Counted from the stretch's first letter, positions 37,656-50,213 are shown. The stretch: DNA of 64,000 nt from Strobilurus pachycystidiatus (GCA_019915135.1 JAHLMK010000017.1:1215981-1279980); one strand, 5' to 3'. Notes: generated by a model not told the origin, from the sequence alone. Made by a program: numbers and translations.

Positions 37656-38148
37656 ATAAATCAATTAGTGAATGCTCTCCACATTGGTTGATGTTTGGCC
37701 TTGCTTAACGGATCTGAAATGCAAAGACGATTCTACTCGATGAGAGGCGTCAGGATCGCCGGAGTGTGAACGGTCTTTCCACGAGTCGTTTGGACGCGCT
37801 TTGCCGGATGCCACGCGCGCTATGATCAGAGCAGGAGCGATGCCATGTGAGTGGCGCAGAGAAATTGCTCACAACGTGACATTCGTAAGACCGTCCTTGC
37901 CGTTCAGATCCGTCGAGCAAGGGCAAAACACCGTGGAACATCTCTATCTCAGAGTTTCCGCCGATGGCTGGCAACCTTCAAAGTTTGCCAGCTGCCGGCT
38001 GTCTGTGACGAGAGAGAGGGCCTGCTATGCCATTTGTGTGATGGCCTCGCTCGCGATATCCGATAGCCTAGAAGAATTATTGTTACCAACGTACAGATAC
38101 ATTCAGGTTGTTCATATTTATTGGAATCAGACCAAGCGTACCACTGAC

Positions 38149-39842
38149 TTAAACCCTCAACGTGACCGCCCCGTTCGAACTCGTCACCTTCGCGGTTCCC
38201 TTATCCTTTGCCTCTTCATGCCCAGCCCACCAAACGTTGCCCGCCCTGTACGTTTCCCTCTTGTCCCTCACACGCTCTTCCACTTTCCTGTCCCTCCGCT
38301 TTCCACTAGGGTCTTTTGCGGGCTCCTGACTCAGGACGGTCCGGGCGTTTGACGTCCGCAACTCAAAGGAACCCTCATATTCAGGAGGTATAGAGACATC
38401 CGCCTGGTTGTTGGAAGTCCGCGCATCGAGCTCAAGATTCCCATCAAGGGGAATGTGTAGGACTTTGGTAGTGAGGCGGGCGTTGGACGTTTGGACGGTA
38501 ATGTATGATTTAGCGGCGTGTGAGGTAATATCGGTGTCGATCAGTCTGCAATTCGATACGTGAGCAAATTGAGGATGTACAGAGAAAGGATCATACCCGT
38601 TCCTCGTTTGCACATCCAAGGTGGATGACACGTCCTTCTTCCCGAACTCGACCGTGGCCTGGATCCGGGCATTGCTTGTCCTCAAGACCATATCGTTGTC
38701 TGAGAAATAATGCCCCTCAATGGGTCCATTCGACGACTGAACGTCGACCTCCTTGGCAGTCAATGACTATGATAAAGGATATCAGTCTTCCGCAGGTCAG
38801 CGAGGAGGGATGTGGACTGACACTGATTTTGACCTGCGCATTGGACGTCCTCAGATTTCCTGTACCGAAAGTTACGGACTGAACAAAGTGTCAGACAGTG
38901 GTCAAGCAGAATACGATGAAGAAAGACTCACTTCGCCGGTGATAGCACCATTACTGGCATGGAGCGAAAATGAGTTGAAGTATACACGTCCATCAAGATC
39001 GCCTATATCGTGCTTGTAATTGGGCAAATCCGTCTCGAGTGCGCTTATATGCAGAGGTGACCTCCTATGCTCCGGAAAGTAGACATGTACATTGAAGAAA
39101 GGCCGCCTCCATGGGTAACGTCCAGTGATGCGTCGAGGTGTCTAGCCCTAAGTCAACAAGCGGTCGAAGATGCGTGATAGAACTCACGAAGAAACCGATT
39201 CCATGGTCATTCCCTTTTCGCTTGAGGCGACAGACCTCGGTGTACTCCAAAACGTCCTTGTCGTGATAGAGCAGTTCCACGTCAACTTGGACCGTATCGG
39301 ACGAGAGCGGAAGGGTGGAGAATTGGACACTGCCAGCCGACAACGAACCACGAGCAAGAAGAAAGAGCACGTCAGAGGACAGTGGCAGATCGTAGGATTT
39401 ATGAGCAGAGTAAGGGTAGGAGCCGTGGGCAGGAGTGCCTTCCCACGCAGATCCCTCGACACAGTCTGAGGTTGTCACGTCTTCGGGAATTGGATACGAC
39501 ATATCGTTGATCTGTATATATTTATGAGCATGACACCTTGTCAATGAGATGTTACAATACAAGTCTAGGGAGGAAACGTCTTATTCCGGCCTTGATAATA
39601 AAGCATAGTAGTAGCGCAACGAAGACGGTCTTCCAGAAGCGGGAACAGACCGCCCGACGTGGTGCTGGTTGTTGAAACCACACCGGAATCGGACCGTACG
39701 GCATCGGCGGAGGAGAATTAGGCGCCGGAACGGTAGCGGGAATAGCACCATATGCTGGCGGAGGCGGGACATGACTCTGGCTTGTGCCAGGCAGATGGAG
39801 AGCATTTTTGGGAGGCGATGGAAATGTGTTCTCTGCCGCCAT
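38149..39842 (-). CDS. DUF4097-like single-pass membrane protein, copy 1
   Basis: The start MAAENTFPSPPKNALHLPGT opens a Pro-rich cytoplasmic N terminus (VPPPPAYGAIPATVPAP), then one transmembrane helix (VFVALLLCFIIKAGI). The outer part is made of short beta repeats with a recurring (T/S)SN(G/A) turn: LRTSNAQVKI, VQSSNGPIEGHYF, LRTSNARIQATVEFG, VQTSNARLTTKV, ARTSNNQADVSIPP, ending VTSSNGAVTLRV-stop. This is the beta-solenoid pattern of DUF4097 (adhesin-like) proteins. About six short introns. Function unknown; a cell-wall or surface role is inference. A paralogue with the same order of parts is at 45718-47408 on the other strand. Confidence 0.78.
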
Positions 39843-42040
39843 GGTCAAGAAGATGGTGATCAAAGTGTCGATGAGATGCATACCAATGACTGTCATCCTT
39901 TAAGTACCGTTCAGGAACAACCGGCACGCGCACTCCGGGCTACACGGGGACGCACGAAAGTGCTGCGGGATGGTGCTGAGGACAGTTGCAAGTGCATAGG
40001 GAACTGCGGAAGGGAGGATTTGAGTCAGAGGCACTGGTCGCAGTCGACATCGAGCAGGGGACAAGCATGCCAATTCGGAGCCGCGGTCCTCTCTATCCTA
40101 CGAGTATATGAGAGGATATTTGACGGGCCAGTAGCGCTTGAAGTTGACAATGATCGCTATCATTTCGTCGTGTGCAGTAGCAGGGGAAGGAGCTGAGAAG
40201 CAGAGCAGAATTAAAGATGCAGAAAACGGTACTTACGGCTGTTTGGTCGTGTCTACTAACACCATTACTTTGTGCCCACACGGTCACACAACTTGATTGA
40301 TTGGCGCTACGACCGCACTTTCTGGTCTGTACAGTCTATTCATACCATCGTCTCTCTATCCGTAGTACGTACGTCACTTGCTAGAGACTGGTGCTGAGGT
40401 CGATAACGCCTGACGTCTCTCATATACTGTAGTCATGTATTGGGGTATCTCCCCTTTGGCGTATTCGAGTCCGAGCGGGCTCAGTATTATCGTCAAGGAA
40501 GTCAACATCCGTCACGGCAGCTGCGGAAATGTCTGAGAGGACTACAGTATACTGTACACAGACCTATTGTCGCGGACTGATACTCCTCGTATCGCAGTAT
40601 CTGCGGCCATTGTTGCAATCTGTATTCTTCCAAGTCACATACGCAGGCTAACGACTTTTATCGACTTCCCAGTTCAATCCGTCCGGACCACCTCTTCTTT
40701 ACGTGGGGCGCAAACAGTCTTGCTACTGTTCGCAATACAGCCAGAAAAGCAATTGGCATTCCGAGCCCCACAAAGATATAGTACAGGTGTATGTCTCTCG
40801 ATGACAACTATTCTCGAACGTCTTGATACTTCCATACTATACTGCCCCAGACCAGCACACATCATCGAAGTATCCAGCTGGGAAGACAATTAGCCTGCTG
40901 AGCCCGATTGCATGACTGGCGACACAATCCAAGTTATCCATATCATGATTCGGAGACTCAGTTCGACCAACTACGAACGCCACAGACTTGCCATCGGCCG
41001 CCTGGCAAAGTAGTGAACAAAGTGATTTATTGCCAAACCTTAGGTTTTGGCTACTTGTAAGAATCCGCAGGCAGACTTTCCAGACTCGGATATAAAAGGA
41101 AATGGGCCTAGGCCTTAGAGACTCAGACTAAAAGTCGGCCTTTTGAGACTCGACCAAAAAGGGAAACACCCCTATCTCTCTATACTCTACCAGCATTCCC
41201 TCGTACTTGATTCACATTCAAATTTGACAGTACTTCTTAAGTTATATAAAGAGAACTCAACCCAGAGGTCTCAGCTAGAGTGCCCCGGAAATTATGAACA
41301 CAGTACACATATGCATTGCGGGGCCCCAAATACGCGACGGCGGCGATGCGAAGGGCCCCCCCTCCCATCATGTTACGATGCCAATGTACATTTCTGTACA
41401 GTACTCCGAAGAATATGCAGTACTTATTCTACTGGCAGTCATGTCATGTGGCTTGTAAAATATGTTTCTCATTCTGAGTATTCGGATGTGTTACGATATT
41501 CTTGGATAGATGAGGTTTGGCCCTCGCCGCTTGCGGCCATACCCCCCAGTCATGTACTACTAGAGATCAACCCGAGTCCGAGTCAGGATCGAGCTGAAAA
41601 CTCAGTACTCAGTACTCAGCCTTGGAGCTCGAAGTTCGAGAGGCAACCGGGTCATGTGAGCGCGTTCGACTCACTATCATCCTAGCCTTCTATCTATCTG
41701 CACATCAGAGTTACGTTCGCCGATTCCAAGTCGCTAGCCAACGCAACGTGAACTCCTTGTGTCATCCTCTCACAGTGGCTATCCACCTCGAACTGGGCCT
41801 TCACTGGCACCTCGAAATGGAGCTGTACCGCCGGCGACGATCGAAGGAGAGTAAATATTGACGTCAATTGCCTTTGGAGCGCTCCTATCGTACGCGGGCA
41901 GTCCGACCTTTCTCTCCTTCGCCACTACCCGAATCTCCAACTAATATCCTCATTGACAGACGATAGCTACTCATATTGACGTGAGTGTCGCGATCTGTGT
42001 CAGCCCGAGCCATCTTACCCATGCAGGCTGAAATAGCAAA
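39843..42040. other. Long gap with a degraded MYND-finger fragment
   Basis: Mostly non-coding. On the plus strand at about 40715-40790 one frame reads CYCSQYSQKSNWHSEPHKDI, then a GTGTATG donor. This resembles the second half of a MYND finger (YC-xxxC-x7-H-xxxC) but lacks the second Cys of the pair and the final Cys. A broken fragment is likely. From 41040 to 41860 there are GACTC-rich and CAGTACT-rich low-complexity stretches and no gene signal. The phosphatase promoter is at the right end. Confidence 0.35.
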
Positions 42041-42649
42041 ATGATTCGTTTCGACGGCATCCCAGCCGACATTCAACAGTCTATGTGCACCCCCATGAAT
42101 CGCATCCTTTCACCCAAACCTTTTCCCAACGATATCAAACACTCTTCTGGAGCGCTCTACATCGGTTCTCTTTCTGCAGTAATGGAGAAAGATCAACTTC
42201 GCCAAAACAACATCACACATCTCGTGCAAGTCCTCGACGTCCCATGGCTTCCTGCATCCGAAGAAGACGGTTTCAAATGCCATCGCATCGATATCCTCGA
42301 CCAGCCGTTTTCCGACTTACGGCCGCATCTCGAAGACGCCTGCTCGTACATCCACCGCGCCCTCCAAAGTGGTCAAAATGTTCTGGTGCATTGTCAGCAG
42401 GTCCGTAACACCACTGCGCCTTCTCTCATGCAGAAAGCACTTAACTACTCCTGGTAGGGAATATCACGCAGCGCTGCAATCGTGATCGCGTATCTCATAC
42501 GGCACGCAGGCATGTCATACGACGGTGCATTCGCGCTGGTCAAACGAGAACGCGCATGCATCAAACCAAATCCGGGCTTTGTACAGGCGTTGCGCGAATG
42601 GGAGGGCCTTTGGCACCGTCCACCCATGGGGCGTCGGTTTACTTCGTGA
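42041..42649 (+). CDS. Dual-specificity protein phosphatase
   Basis: Small phosphatase of about 185 residues that removes phosphate from Tyr and Ser/Thr. ALYIGSLSAVMEKDQL is the usual start of the fold and ITHLVQVLDVPW follows. The catalytic loop spans an intron: VLVHCQQ, then GISRSAAIVIAYLIRH, giving HCxxGxxRS with catalytic Cys and Arg (CAG/GTCCGT...GGTAG/GGA). The general acid is probably the Asp in RIDILDQPFSDL. Stop at 42647-42649 after MGRRFTS. Substrate unknown. Confidence 0.88.
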
Positions 42650-45600
42650 CAAAGTTGATACGTCACAATGACCGACCACTCCACCGCGGTCGCGTACGAA
42701 CTCTACCCCCCATTACTTACGGGGCTACCACTTCTGTATCGCACGGGAACTTGGGAATTCAAAGCTTTCACGGCTGACGTATCCTTGATCTGCTCGCAGA
42801 GTCGGCGTAACGGTATTGTATCTCTTGGCAAGAGTTAGTGTGCCATGGCAAACGGCGACCTCCTGGCGAGTCAGCTTATATTATGCCGATGGTCCTTACG
42901 TACGAATACACAACCTGTAAGGGATCTTCCTGAGAAATCAATACACGATGTTCGATGTACGTGCCAATGCTCTACATTGCAATGCTAACTTCCGGTTCGC
43001 CACAGTCTCTCATCACGGGCCATCTTCACCTGCAGCAATTGCAATCGGGCGCCAGTAATCTGGGGAGATAATAGCAGAGTTGGAGGAGTCTAAACAAACC
43101 TGCAACTGCAAATCCCGCCGAGGACCCCAGGCCTGAGCTCGTTCAACTCTTGGCCTTTCATCGACGCGACAAGGCTCTGATTTCATTCTGCGAAATGTGA
43201 AGGCGCCAAAGGCAAGCGTTTCCTGGCCCGAGTCGTGAGTAAATTCGCATCGAACTGGGCCCGATAGGCACCATCGCTTCTCAATCCCCTGCTCGGTACG
43301 TATGGTAGGTATGCATATTGACGGGCCGTCAACGAACCGTGTCGTGGCCTCAGGCTTGTCCGCCAAGGGCACTATTGATACAACCCAAGAAGGATGTGAC
43401 TCTAATCGGCGTACTAACAGTGTCGTACCTGTTGGCAAGAGGGTATTTGCCATGGCAAATGAGCTCCTGGCTCAGCGTATGCCGGTGGTCCTCATGTACG
43501 AATACACAAGTTGTAAGAAATCATTTCGAGAAGCCTACGTATTTTCTAGAAGCAGCACGATATCAGCTCGCAGCGACGCATCGTTGACGGCTAAGAAATA
43601 ACGCAGACGACGCAAAGACCTCCTTCATCGCAACAGCCTGCATCTCGGAAAACTGCGCCATGCTGCTGAGCGGTGCAGGAATAGCCTTCTGAGATTCGTA
43701 CACCGAGCGGACGAAGGACATCACTCTTCTGAGAGTCGCTAAATCAAGGGGCAGCGCTCCGGGAGACTGCGAAGCAGAGAAGAAAAGAGAGACAGGGAGT
43801 CTAAAGATGGATGTGCCGAGACAGAAGCCGGTGTATGTGCTAATGTGGCGGTCTTGTAGGCGTTGCGATGGTTTGTTAGGCTGAAGTTGTTGAAAAAGGC
43901 CGACGGGGAGTCGGCAGATGATGGATTGTCGTGGATGGCGACCATCGCTAGTGCGACATGTGCCCAGAAAGCTGTGAGCATCTTTCTTAGCTCTGCTAGT
44001 GAGGAAATAACGTACCTAGATGTGTGACGGTATACGAGAGGTCAGACTGATTGGCACTTTTAACTTGAGATCTGATGATATGAGCCGTTTCATTTCAGTG
44101 AGCAAGAGTGCTTCTCGGCTACAAGAAGGCATTGAGTAAATGTCCGACAACTTGGATCGGGTTCGAAAGCCGTATGTCGGATGCTAGGGATACAGGTCTT
44201 TCTTTCTTTTCGCAACCTATGCTGTATCGCGAACTTACCTGGTAGGATTGCACCATCGTATCGTTTACCAGATTCATGGACTCATAATATGGATCGCCAC
44301 GTTCCGGACGACCAGTCGAAATTGGTACAAGCTCTATATCTGAAAGGACGTCCATTACCCAAGGAAAAGAAGATTGTATGCCTCTGTGCCCTGGTTCCTG
44401 TCAATGTCCGGAACGTCGTCGCTTCCCAAGATATCACAGAGACGATCAGATAGCGCTGCCGCATCATTATCAGTTTGACTCCAGTCCCGTCGAACGGCGC
44501 GTCGCGTCAAGAGGAAAAGTTGACGCGCGAAGTGGGTCGACGCGCTAATGATCATGAAGCCGTAATAGGAGCCCAAAGGTCGAGACTGCATCGATGGACG
44601 GGCTTGGGAACGCAACGTGTAGCCAAGTTTGATCTCCCTGAGGAGATGGTACATTCCATGCGCCGACACGACATCGCAGACTCTCCAGGTCGACTCCGTC
44701 ATGCACGCAGAGAGTCCTGTTCGCCCATTCTGACGCGCTCTGCTCGGAAGCAGCATGGTACTGTAGATGGCCATGGTCATCGTCATCAACCCAAGTGGTG
44801 CAAGAGATAGTGGGGATGTGATAACGCAGCCATATCCATGTCTGGCGGCATACTCTGATGAACAGGAATGGGAGACCCAAGCAGATCAAAGGCCATCTCA
44901 AAAAACAACGTTTGGTCGCCGTGCATGTACCGGTGCAAGATGTCATGGATGTTTTCGCCACCGGAGAGAAGACGGTTGTGTTCGGTGGACCCGTTGACAT
45001 CTGAGGTACTCAGGTAGGGAGTCCGGCCCATTTGAACTTGGTGATTTCTGAAGGTAGGGAGTCCGGCCCATTTGAACTTGGTGATTTCTGATGTGGCCGA
45101 AAGGTCACTGGGGTTGAAAGTCATCGAGAAACGCGAGCCATGGGTATAAGGTAGGTGAACTGTGGCGGTTCGAGACCAGCCTGTGTCAGGCGTGACCAAA
45201 ATCGATCGGGAAGTATCGGGTATGCGGGCCGATTCGCACGAGCCCAGCCAATCTGCCGTACTGCCAGTCTGCAATCCAACCACACAGTTTCTCTTCGTAG
45301 GAAAACAGCACCCGTCCTTGCCTTTCTCCGTGCGCGGCTCCTTACCCGCGGGCACCATGACATGCACTCGTACCAGAGACGCCCGCCACCCAACCCTGTC
45401 TGCCGGCTGCTTATCTGTCCCCCATCCTGCGAATCCTGATACAGATCTCCAGGATATGACGAAAAAGTAAGGACGACCTTGACTGCGACCAGCGCTGCTG
45501 ACCTGATTTCGTTCTGCGCAGCCACTTCTTCATATTTGCAAGCACATCTCCGCAGCATCTTCATGCCATTATACGTCGCTAAAAAGACGAAACCGGAGAG

Positions 45601-45717
45601 CCCTGATTGCGCACAGCGCGTGCCAGTGTGCTCAGGAACAAATTTGAATGGGCGGCTATAAAGAGCAGGCGCCATTGGTAGGGAGTCGCTGTTTTCACCC
45701 ACCCCTCACCCCTCAAC
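42650..45717. other. Decayed and duplicated 3-kb stretch
   Basis: No intact gene recognised. Two related blocks, about 42795-42920 and 43395-43520, share a reading like GVTVLYLLARVSVPWQ and GVLTVSYLLARGYLPWQ; frames then diverge and stop, which suggests a duplicated, broken membrane-protein exon. Minus-strand frames at 44355-45702 are long (up to 193 codons) but have no family motif, and a 40-bp perfect tandem duplication at 45012-45091 (not a multiple of 3) would shift any frame through it. A minus frame at 43739-43981 (MLTAFWAHVALAMVAIHDNP) has one hydrophobic helix only. Confidence 0.4.
45012..45091. repeat. Perfect 40-bp tandem duplication
   Basis: Two adjacent identical 40-bp units, 45012-45051 and 45052-45091, each starting AGGTAGGGAGTCCGGCCC. 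Identity implies it is young or homogenised. Confidence 0.95.
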
Positions 45718-47408
45718 ATGATCATCGTAGACGACACACCTCCTTCGCCCGCCAAAAGCAGGAACATTCCCGACCTACCTAGCACGAGTGAGACTCATCT
45801 CCATGCGAATCCACCCCCGCCAGCATATGGATCCATTCCTCGCAGTGCACCTCCCTCCCTTCCTCTCCCCGTTTGGATCCCTCATCCAGAGCATTCCAAG
45901 CCTCGGGAGTCGGCCCTGCGGCGTTTCTTCAAAGCTCTTGCGATAGGTCTCGCGGTGTGGCTGATGATCAACTGGATATACGGATTGTCAATTAGCTCAA
46001 GAGAGGTGAGTAGTCATCCGACGCCCATACCTCTTCTAAACGAGACATCCAGAACAACCATCTTGAAAATTCGATACCCGACAACGTGCACATTTCGGGA
46101 TGTGTCGAGGGAGATACATGGAACGGTCAACAGTCCACTGGTGGCAAATATCCCTACGCTGCCCAAAAATCCTTCGAGCTGCCCTTGTCGTCCGATGCGT
46201 TATTCCTGCTTTCACGGGGAGCACTATCCACGGGCAATGTGGAGATCTCCACCCTCCCCTTTCTTTCTGATACTGTCCGCGTCGACGTTGAGGTGCTATA
46301 TTTTTCAAGTGATGTCTTGGGGCACACCGAAGTATGTCGGCTCAAGCGTTCACGGAAAGAGCACGGCATTGGCTTTTTCGTAAGTTATCCGTGGCAAGGT
46401 GTTTCTGATCCTCATGTTCTTCATCAGACACCTCGATCTTGGACCACGGGTGGATTGACAGACCGCCCCTTCTTCAATGTGAAAGTCTACTTCCCCGAGA
46501 GTGTAGGCGGAGCTCTCAAAGTGAAAAACTTTGAGACCGATTTGCCGAACTTCAGTCACGTACTGCGAGATTTGCATGAGCGTGTTCACTTCAATTCCCT
46601 TTCGCTTGTGGCTAGTAACGGAGGTATAACTGGGGAGGTTCGCACTCTACATCATCCATGAGGATGACGAGCTTACCATTATGTTCCCGACAGACTCTAT
46701 CCTTCGGAACAGGATCTCTTCGTACTAGCAACGCTGGCATCAAACTTGTAAGCTCTCCTATCTCCACTCCCTTCGCAGTTCACCAATGTCTCGAACAGTC
46801 CGTAGTTGCCGAAAAAAAAGCTGATGTTAGAACCTCTAATGGCGCCATCGAAGGACATTACGTCTCTTCGGGCGATTTGACGTTGAAAACCAACAACGGA
46901 TACATTCGCGCCACTGTCGAGTTTGGAAAGGCGGAGAGTACGTCAGTGCTGGATGTGACGACTACAAACAAGTATGGTCTTCTCTTCGCCTATCTTCTTT
47001 GTTCTTATACACGTCTTCTATAGTTTCATTGAGACGGATATAACCGCCCATGGCGCCAAATCGACAGTGACCGTCCGCACCTCCAATGGGCACCTCGTCA
47101 CCAACATCGTTGATATGCCGGTCGACGCTGTCCTCGACCTCGATGCGCGCACAACCAATAATAGAGCGGCCCTTTCCCTACCACCCACGTTCGAGGGATT
47201 CTTCCACTTGAGGACGACCAACAGCCAAATCTCTCTCGAGCAAAGTCACGTAGAGGATCCGAAAGGCGAAGGGCGGCAGAGGAGCGCAGTTACACGGATG
47301 ACTACCAAAGGGATCCGGGCTGGGAACATCTACTGGGATGAGAAGGCGAAGGATCGGGGTAGCGTGAAGTTTTCGACGTCGAACGGGCCTGTTAAAATGA
47401 AAACTTGA
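45718..47408 (+). CDS. DUF4097-like single-pass membrane protein, copy 2
   Basis: Start MIIVDDTPPSPAKSRNIPDL, Pro-rich cytoplasmic part (NPPPPAYGSIPRSAPPS), one transmembrane helix (FKALAIGLAVWLMINWIYGL), then the outer beta repeats: CVEGDTWNGQQSTGG, KSFELPLSSDALFLLSRGAL, SLRTSNAGIKL, VRTSNGAIEGHYVSS, LKTNNGYIRATVEFG, VRTSNGHLVTNIVDMPVD, ARTTNNRAALSLPP, LRTTNSQISLE and FSTSNGPVKMKT-stop. Introns at AGAG/GTGAGT, TTT/GTAAGT and others join in frame. It matches copy 1 (38149-39842) part for part, in inverted orientation. Role unknown. Confidence 0.78.
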
Positions 47409-48032
47409 GGACTGCTAATTATCTATCTGTCTGATACCCTATTGTGCTATGTACATTATTAGACAAGTTGTATCTTAGTGTATTATATCTGGTGTAGTAT
47501 ACAATTGTAGGCCGCTACGGCTCGTTCAAGGAACACTTCTTAACGTGCTATCTGTAACCATGGGGCAAGCTCAATATTTGCACTACCAGAGACGATGCGT
47601 AAGGGGACAGATTTACACGAATGATCCACAGGTATTCAGGCCTCAGGATGGACCAGGTGGCCTGATTAATGTCGGAATGTGTCCTGAGCCGCACGGTGCC
47701 ACAGGTGTGTACCACGGAGCTGAGAATTCTTCTCCCCATGTTGAAACCTTTATCGAGTTGTAGATTCAAACGTGAGGAACGTTGAGTCTTAGATAGACGG
47801 GTGGTAAAGGTATCGTTGGGTGTAGCGCTCTGGACCGGTCAAGCAGCTTGAAAGTTTCGAACGATAATGAGAAGGGCATATTCGCAATAATGTACAACAT
47901 ATCCATGGTAAATCAGCAACGCAGCACGCAGGTATCATCCCCAAAAGCGTCTCAAACGTCTCCCATAACAACATCCGAGCCCGCCTGGATCTGTGGTACC
48001 GATTCGCATCAGTACCAGGCATCGAGCCACAA
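47409..48032. other. Gap with possible downstream exons of the minus-strand gene
   Basis: Minus-strand reading at 48022-47789 contains RYHRSRRARMLLWETFETLL and may continue the gene whose first exon is at 48033-48398, but I could not fix the splice. Otherwise the 3' flank of DUF4097-like copy 2. Confidence 0.3.
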
Positions 48033-48398
48033 TTATGAACGCACCTGTACTGGTTGCGCCTTGGCCTTGGCAGACGCTACGCGTCGAGAGCCTGCAATCC
48101 AACGGCCGAGCTTGTCGTCCCAGACCTGCTCGTCGTCTATGTCGATAAACATGCTTGACGGCAGCTTAGAGAGTGGGGGGATGCGCAGTGTTAAGCCCGT
48201 CGATGGCATGGGGGTGGCCGTGATGGCGTTAGTGGTAGACAGGGCGACGGAAGCGTCGGAGGGGATGGAGTTGGGCGCCTGCCCCGGGACGGAGGGACTG
48301 AATGGGGAGGAGGCGATGGTGGTCATGGAAGAAGAAGTCATGTCCGTGTCGACATCAGGGCCGAAGTAGTGATAGCTGTAATCGATATGACTCGGCAT
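48033..48398 (-). CDS. Hypothetical protein, probable first exon
   Basis: Opens MPSHIDYSYHYFGPDVDTDM, then a Ser/Thr/Pro-rich disordered stretch and a better-conserved looking end: LRIPPLSKLPSSMFIDIDDE, QVWDDKLGRWIAG, ASAKAKAQPVQ, at which point GTGCGT could be a donor. No family recognised. A continuing exon may lie at 47789-48022. Confidence 0.4.
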   Translation of the reverse strand: MPSHIDYSYHYFGPDVDTDMTSSSMTTIASSPFSPSVPGQAPNSIPSDASVALSTTNAITATPMPSTGLTLRIPPLSKLPSSMFIDIDDEQVWDDKLGRWIAGSRRVASAKAKAQPVQVRS

Positions 48399-48885
48399 TT
48401 CGTGATGCAGTAAGAGGGAGATGCGACAAGGGGCGGAATAGGCGGTGGTCGATGAGAGGAAGTGTGGTTGGTAAGAATCAAAAGCTGGTCAGACACGAAT
48501 TTCCGACCCGGACCGCAGGAAATAACAGGCGCTAAAGATTAGCTGTTGGGGTAGGCGTGGGTCGAGAAGCGGGTGCGCAGGGCGTCTTTATAGGGCATCG
48601 AGGGAGGAGGCCTTTGTCATAGGGAAGCTAAGACCACAATGGGACCCATGGAGTGGAGGACGGATGAGCGCTATCGTCGGCAACCCGATTGGGTCGACAA
48701 TAGTAAACACAGACAAAGGCTAGCTACTGCCGTCCTTGCCGCCGTCATTGTCCTTGCTAATTTGTTCATACTTACGCCACTCGATGCGACAATGACACCG
48801 AGACGCACACCCTCCATATCTTGTGGCTTTGACGGCACAACATAGCAACATTTCGTCAATTTGAATCTACAGCAATTCATCGAGG

Positions 48886-49327
48886 TCAAGCCGTCATTTT
48901 TCTACGCTCAGGCTCGTCCCTGATCTTTCCATGAACACCCTCGCTATTCTTGGGCTCCGGTTCATCCACTTTGGTGTCCATATCTGAATCCTTCACAACC
49001 CACGTCAGTGTTTCCCTTCCCTTCCCCCAAACCAAAGTGACTCACCCTATTGACCTTTGCTTCATACGCCTTCTTCACTCTGTTAGCGCCAGCCACCTTC
49101 CGCCCCTTCGCATTGGCAGCAGGTGCCATATCCTCTGCCTTGATTGGCTCCTCCTCTTCCTCCTCGTCTTCCGCGTCGTTGAAGCCCGTGTAGATGCGAT
49201 TATTGGACTGATACTCGTCGTCGTCCAGCGAGTAGCCGCCGCCGGGAAGCTCGACTCTGTCGCGAAGTTGATAATTATAATAGACGCCCAAGTCGCCGTA
49301 TAAGTCATGGACAATAAGGAACGGCAT
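48886..49327 (-). CDS. Small acidic hypothetical protein
   Basis: About 125 residues in two exons. Start at 49327 (MPFLIVHDLYGDLGVYYNYQ) is favoured by a TATA box about 50 bases upstream. Middle GGGYSLDDDEYQSNNRIYTG is followed by a Glu run (EDEEEEEEP) and a basic patch (KGRKVAGANRVKKAYEAKVNR). A consensus intron (AGG/GTGAGT...GTGAAG/GATTCAG) leads to DSDMDTKVDEPEPKNSEG and a stop at 48886-48888. Family unknown; no signal peptide or membrane segment. Confidence 0.55.
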
Positions 49328-49375
49328 GGTAGTGAGATCAAGTTTGTCTTCGAGTGGCGCTGATACAGACGCGTC

Positions 49376-49383
49376 TTTATATA
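49376..49383 (-). promoter_or_regulatory. TATA box of small acidic protein gene
   Basis: Minus strand reads ATATATAAAG here, about 50 bases before the ATG at 49327. Confidence 0.5.
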
Positions 49384-50213
49384 TGTCGCTGCCTCTGCCA
49401 CCGTGGCACGTGAGAACAAAGAAACAATGAACTTCTGGATCCAATAAGTGGCGCAGGGACGTACATCGTCTTTGTTTTAGCAAACATCGTTTGAAGCAAC
49501 CATCGGCAGTCAAACGCGTCTGGTTTCTATATGTTGGACAAAGAGAACGGGCTCACGAGTGAAGAGACTGCGAGTCGCGTTACAGGTATGTGTGCCTTGA
49601 GGTGCGCGCTCTGAAGACCTTTCTTCGGAGAATGTAGCACTTAGGTTGAAGTACTCACAGCATTATCTAACCGCGAATTGATTATACGAGCAACGTTTTC
49701 CAACCGCTCCAGCGTCGCATGAGTATTACAGCTCAGAGAGGATTTAGCATCCTTAAGTCATTTGCCGACCTTTCGTCGAGTTTCTTCATCCGAGTCGTCC
49801 TTGCTTCAGTGTCCTGACAATGAACCAAACTTCAACCACAGCTTCAAGTTCACTATAACCTGCATCGCTGAGCGCCGCGACTCCATGAATGTAGCATCGT
49901 GTTCGACTCGTTTAGATGTGAGCAGACCATGGATTTGAAATTAGCTCGTTCAAGAACGGGTTCAAAATCTCGTTTTCGCTGGGGAACTTCGAGAGCAGTC
50001 ACCGTCACGCAGAGAGCAAAGTAAAGCGCATGGTTTCGAGTATGGGCGGTATAGAAGACTCGCTACAGCTGCATGACATGAGTACTGGCTCGCCATCGCG
50101 GTAAAGGCTGTCCATAACTCGATCCGTTACGAGAACCTCGCTAAACTTCCTTCTCACCTGCGACAACACACCCTACTTCGCGTGGTTGAGGTTTGTACTC
50201 TAACGAAACAACA
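49384..50213. other. Intergenic region, no gene called
   Basis: Between the small acidic gene and the F-box gene 3' end; no frame with family character on either strand. Confidence 0.45.
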
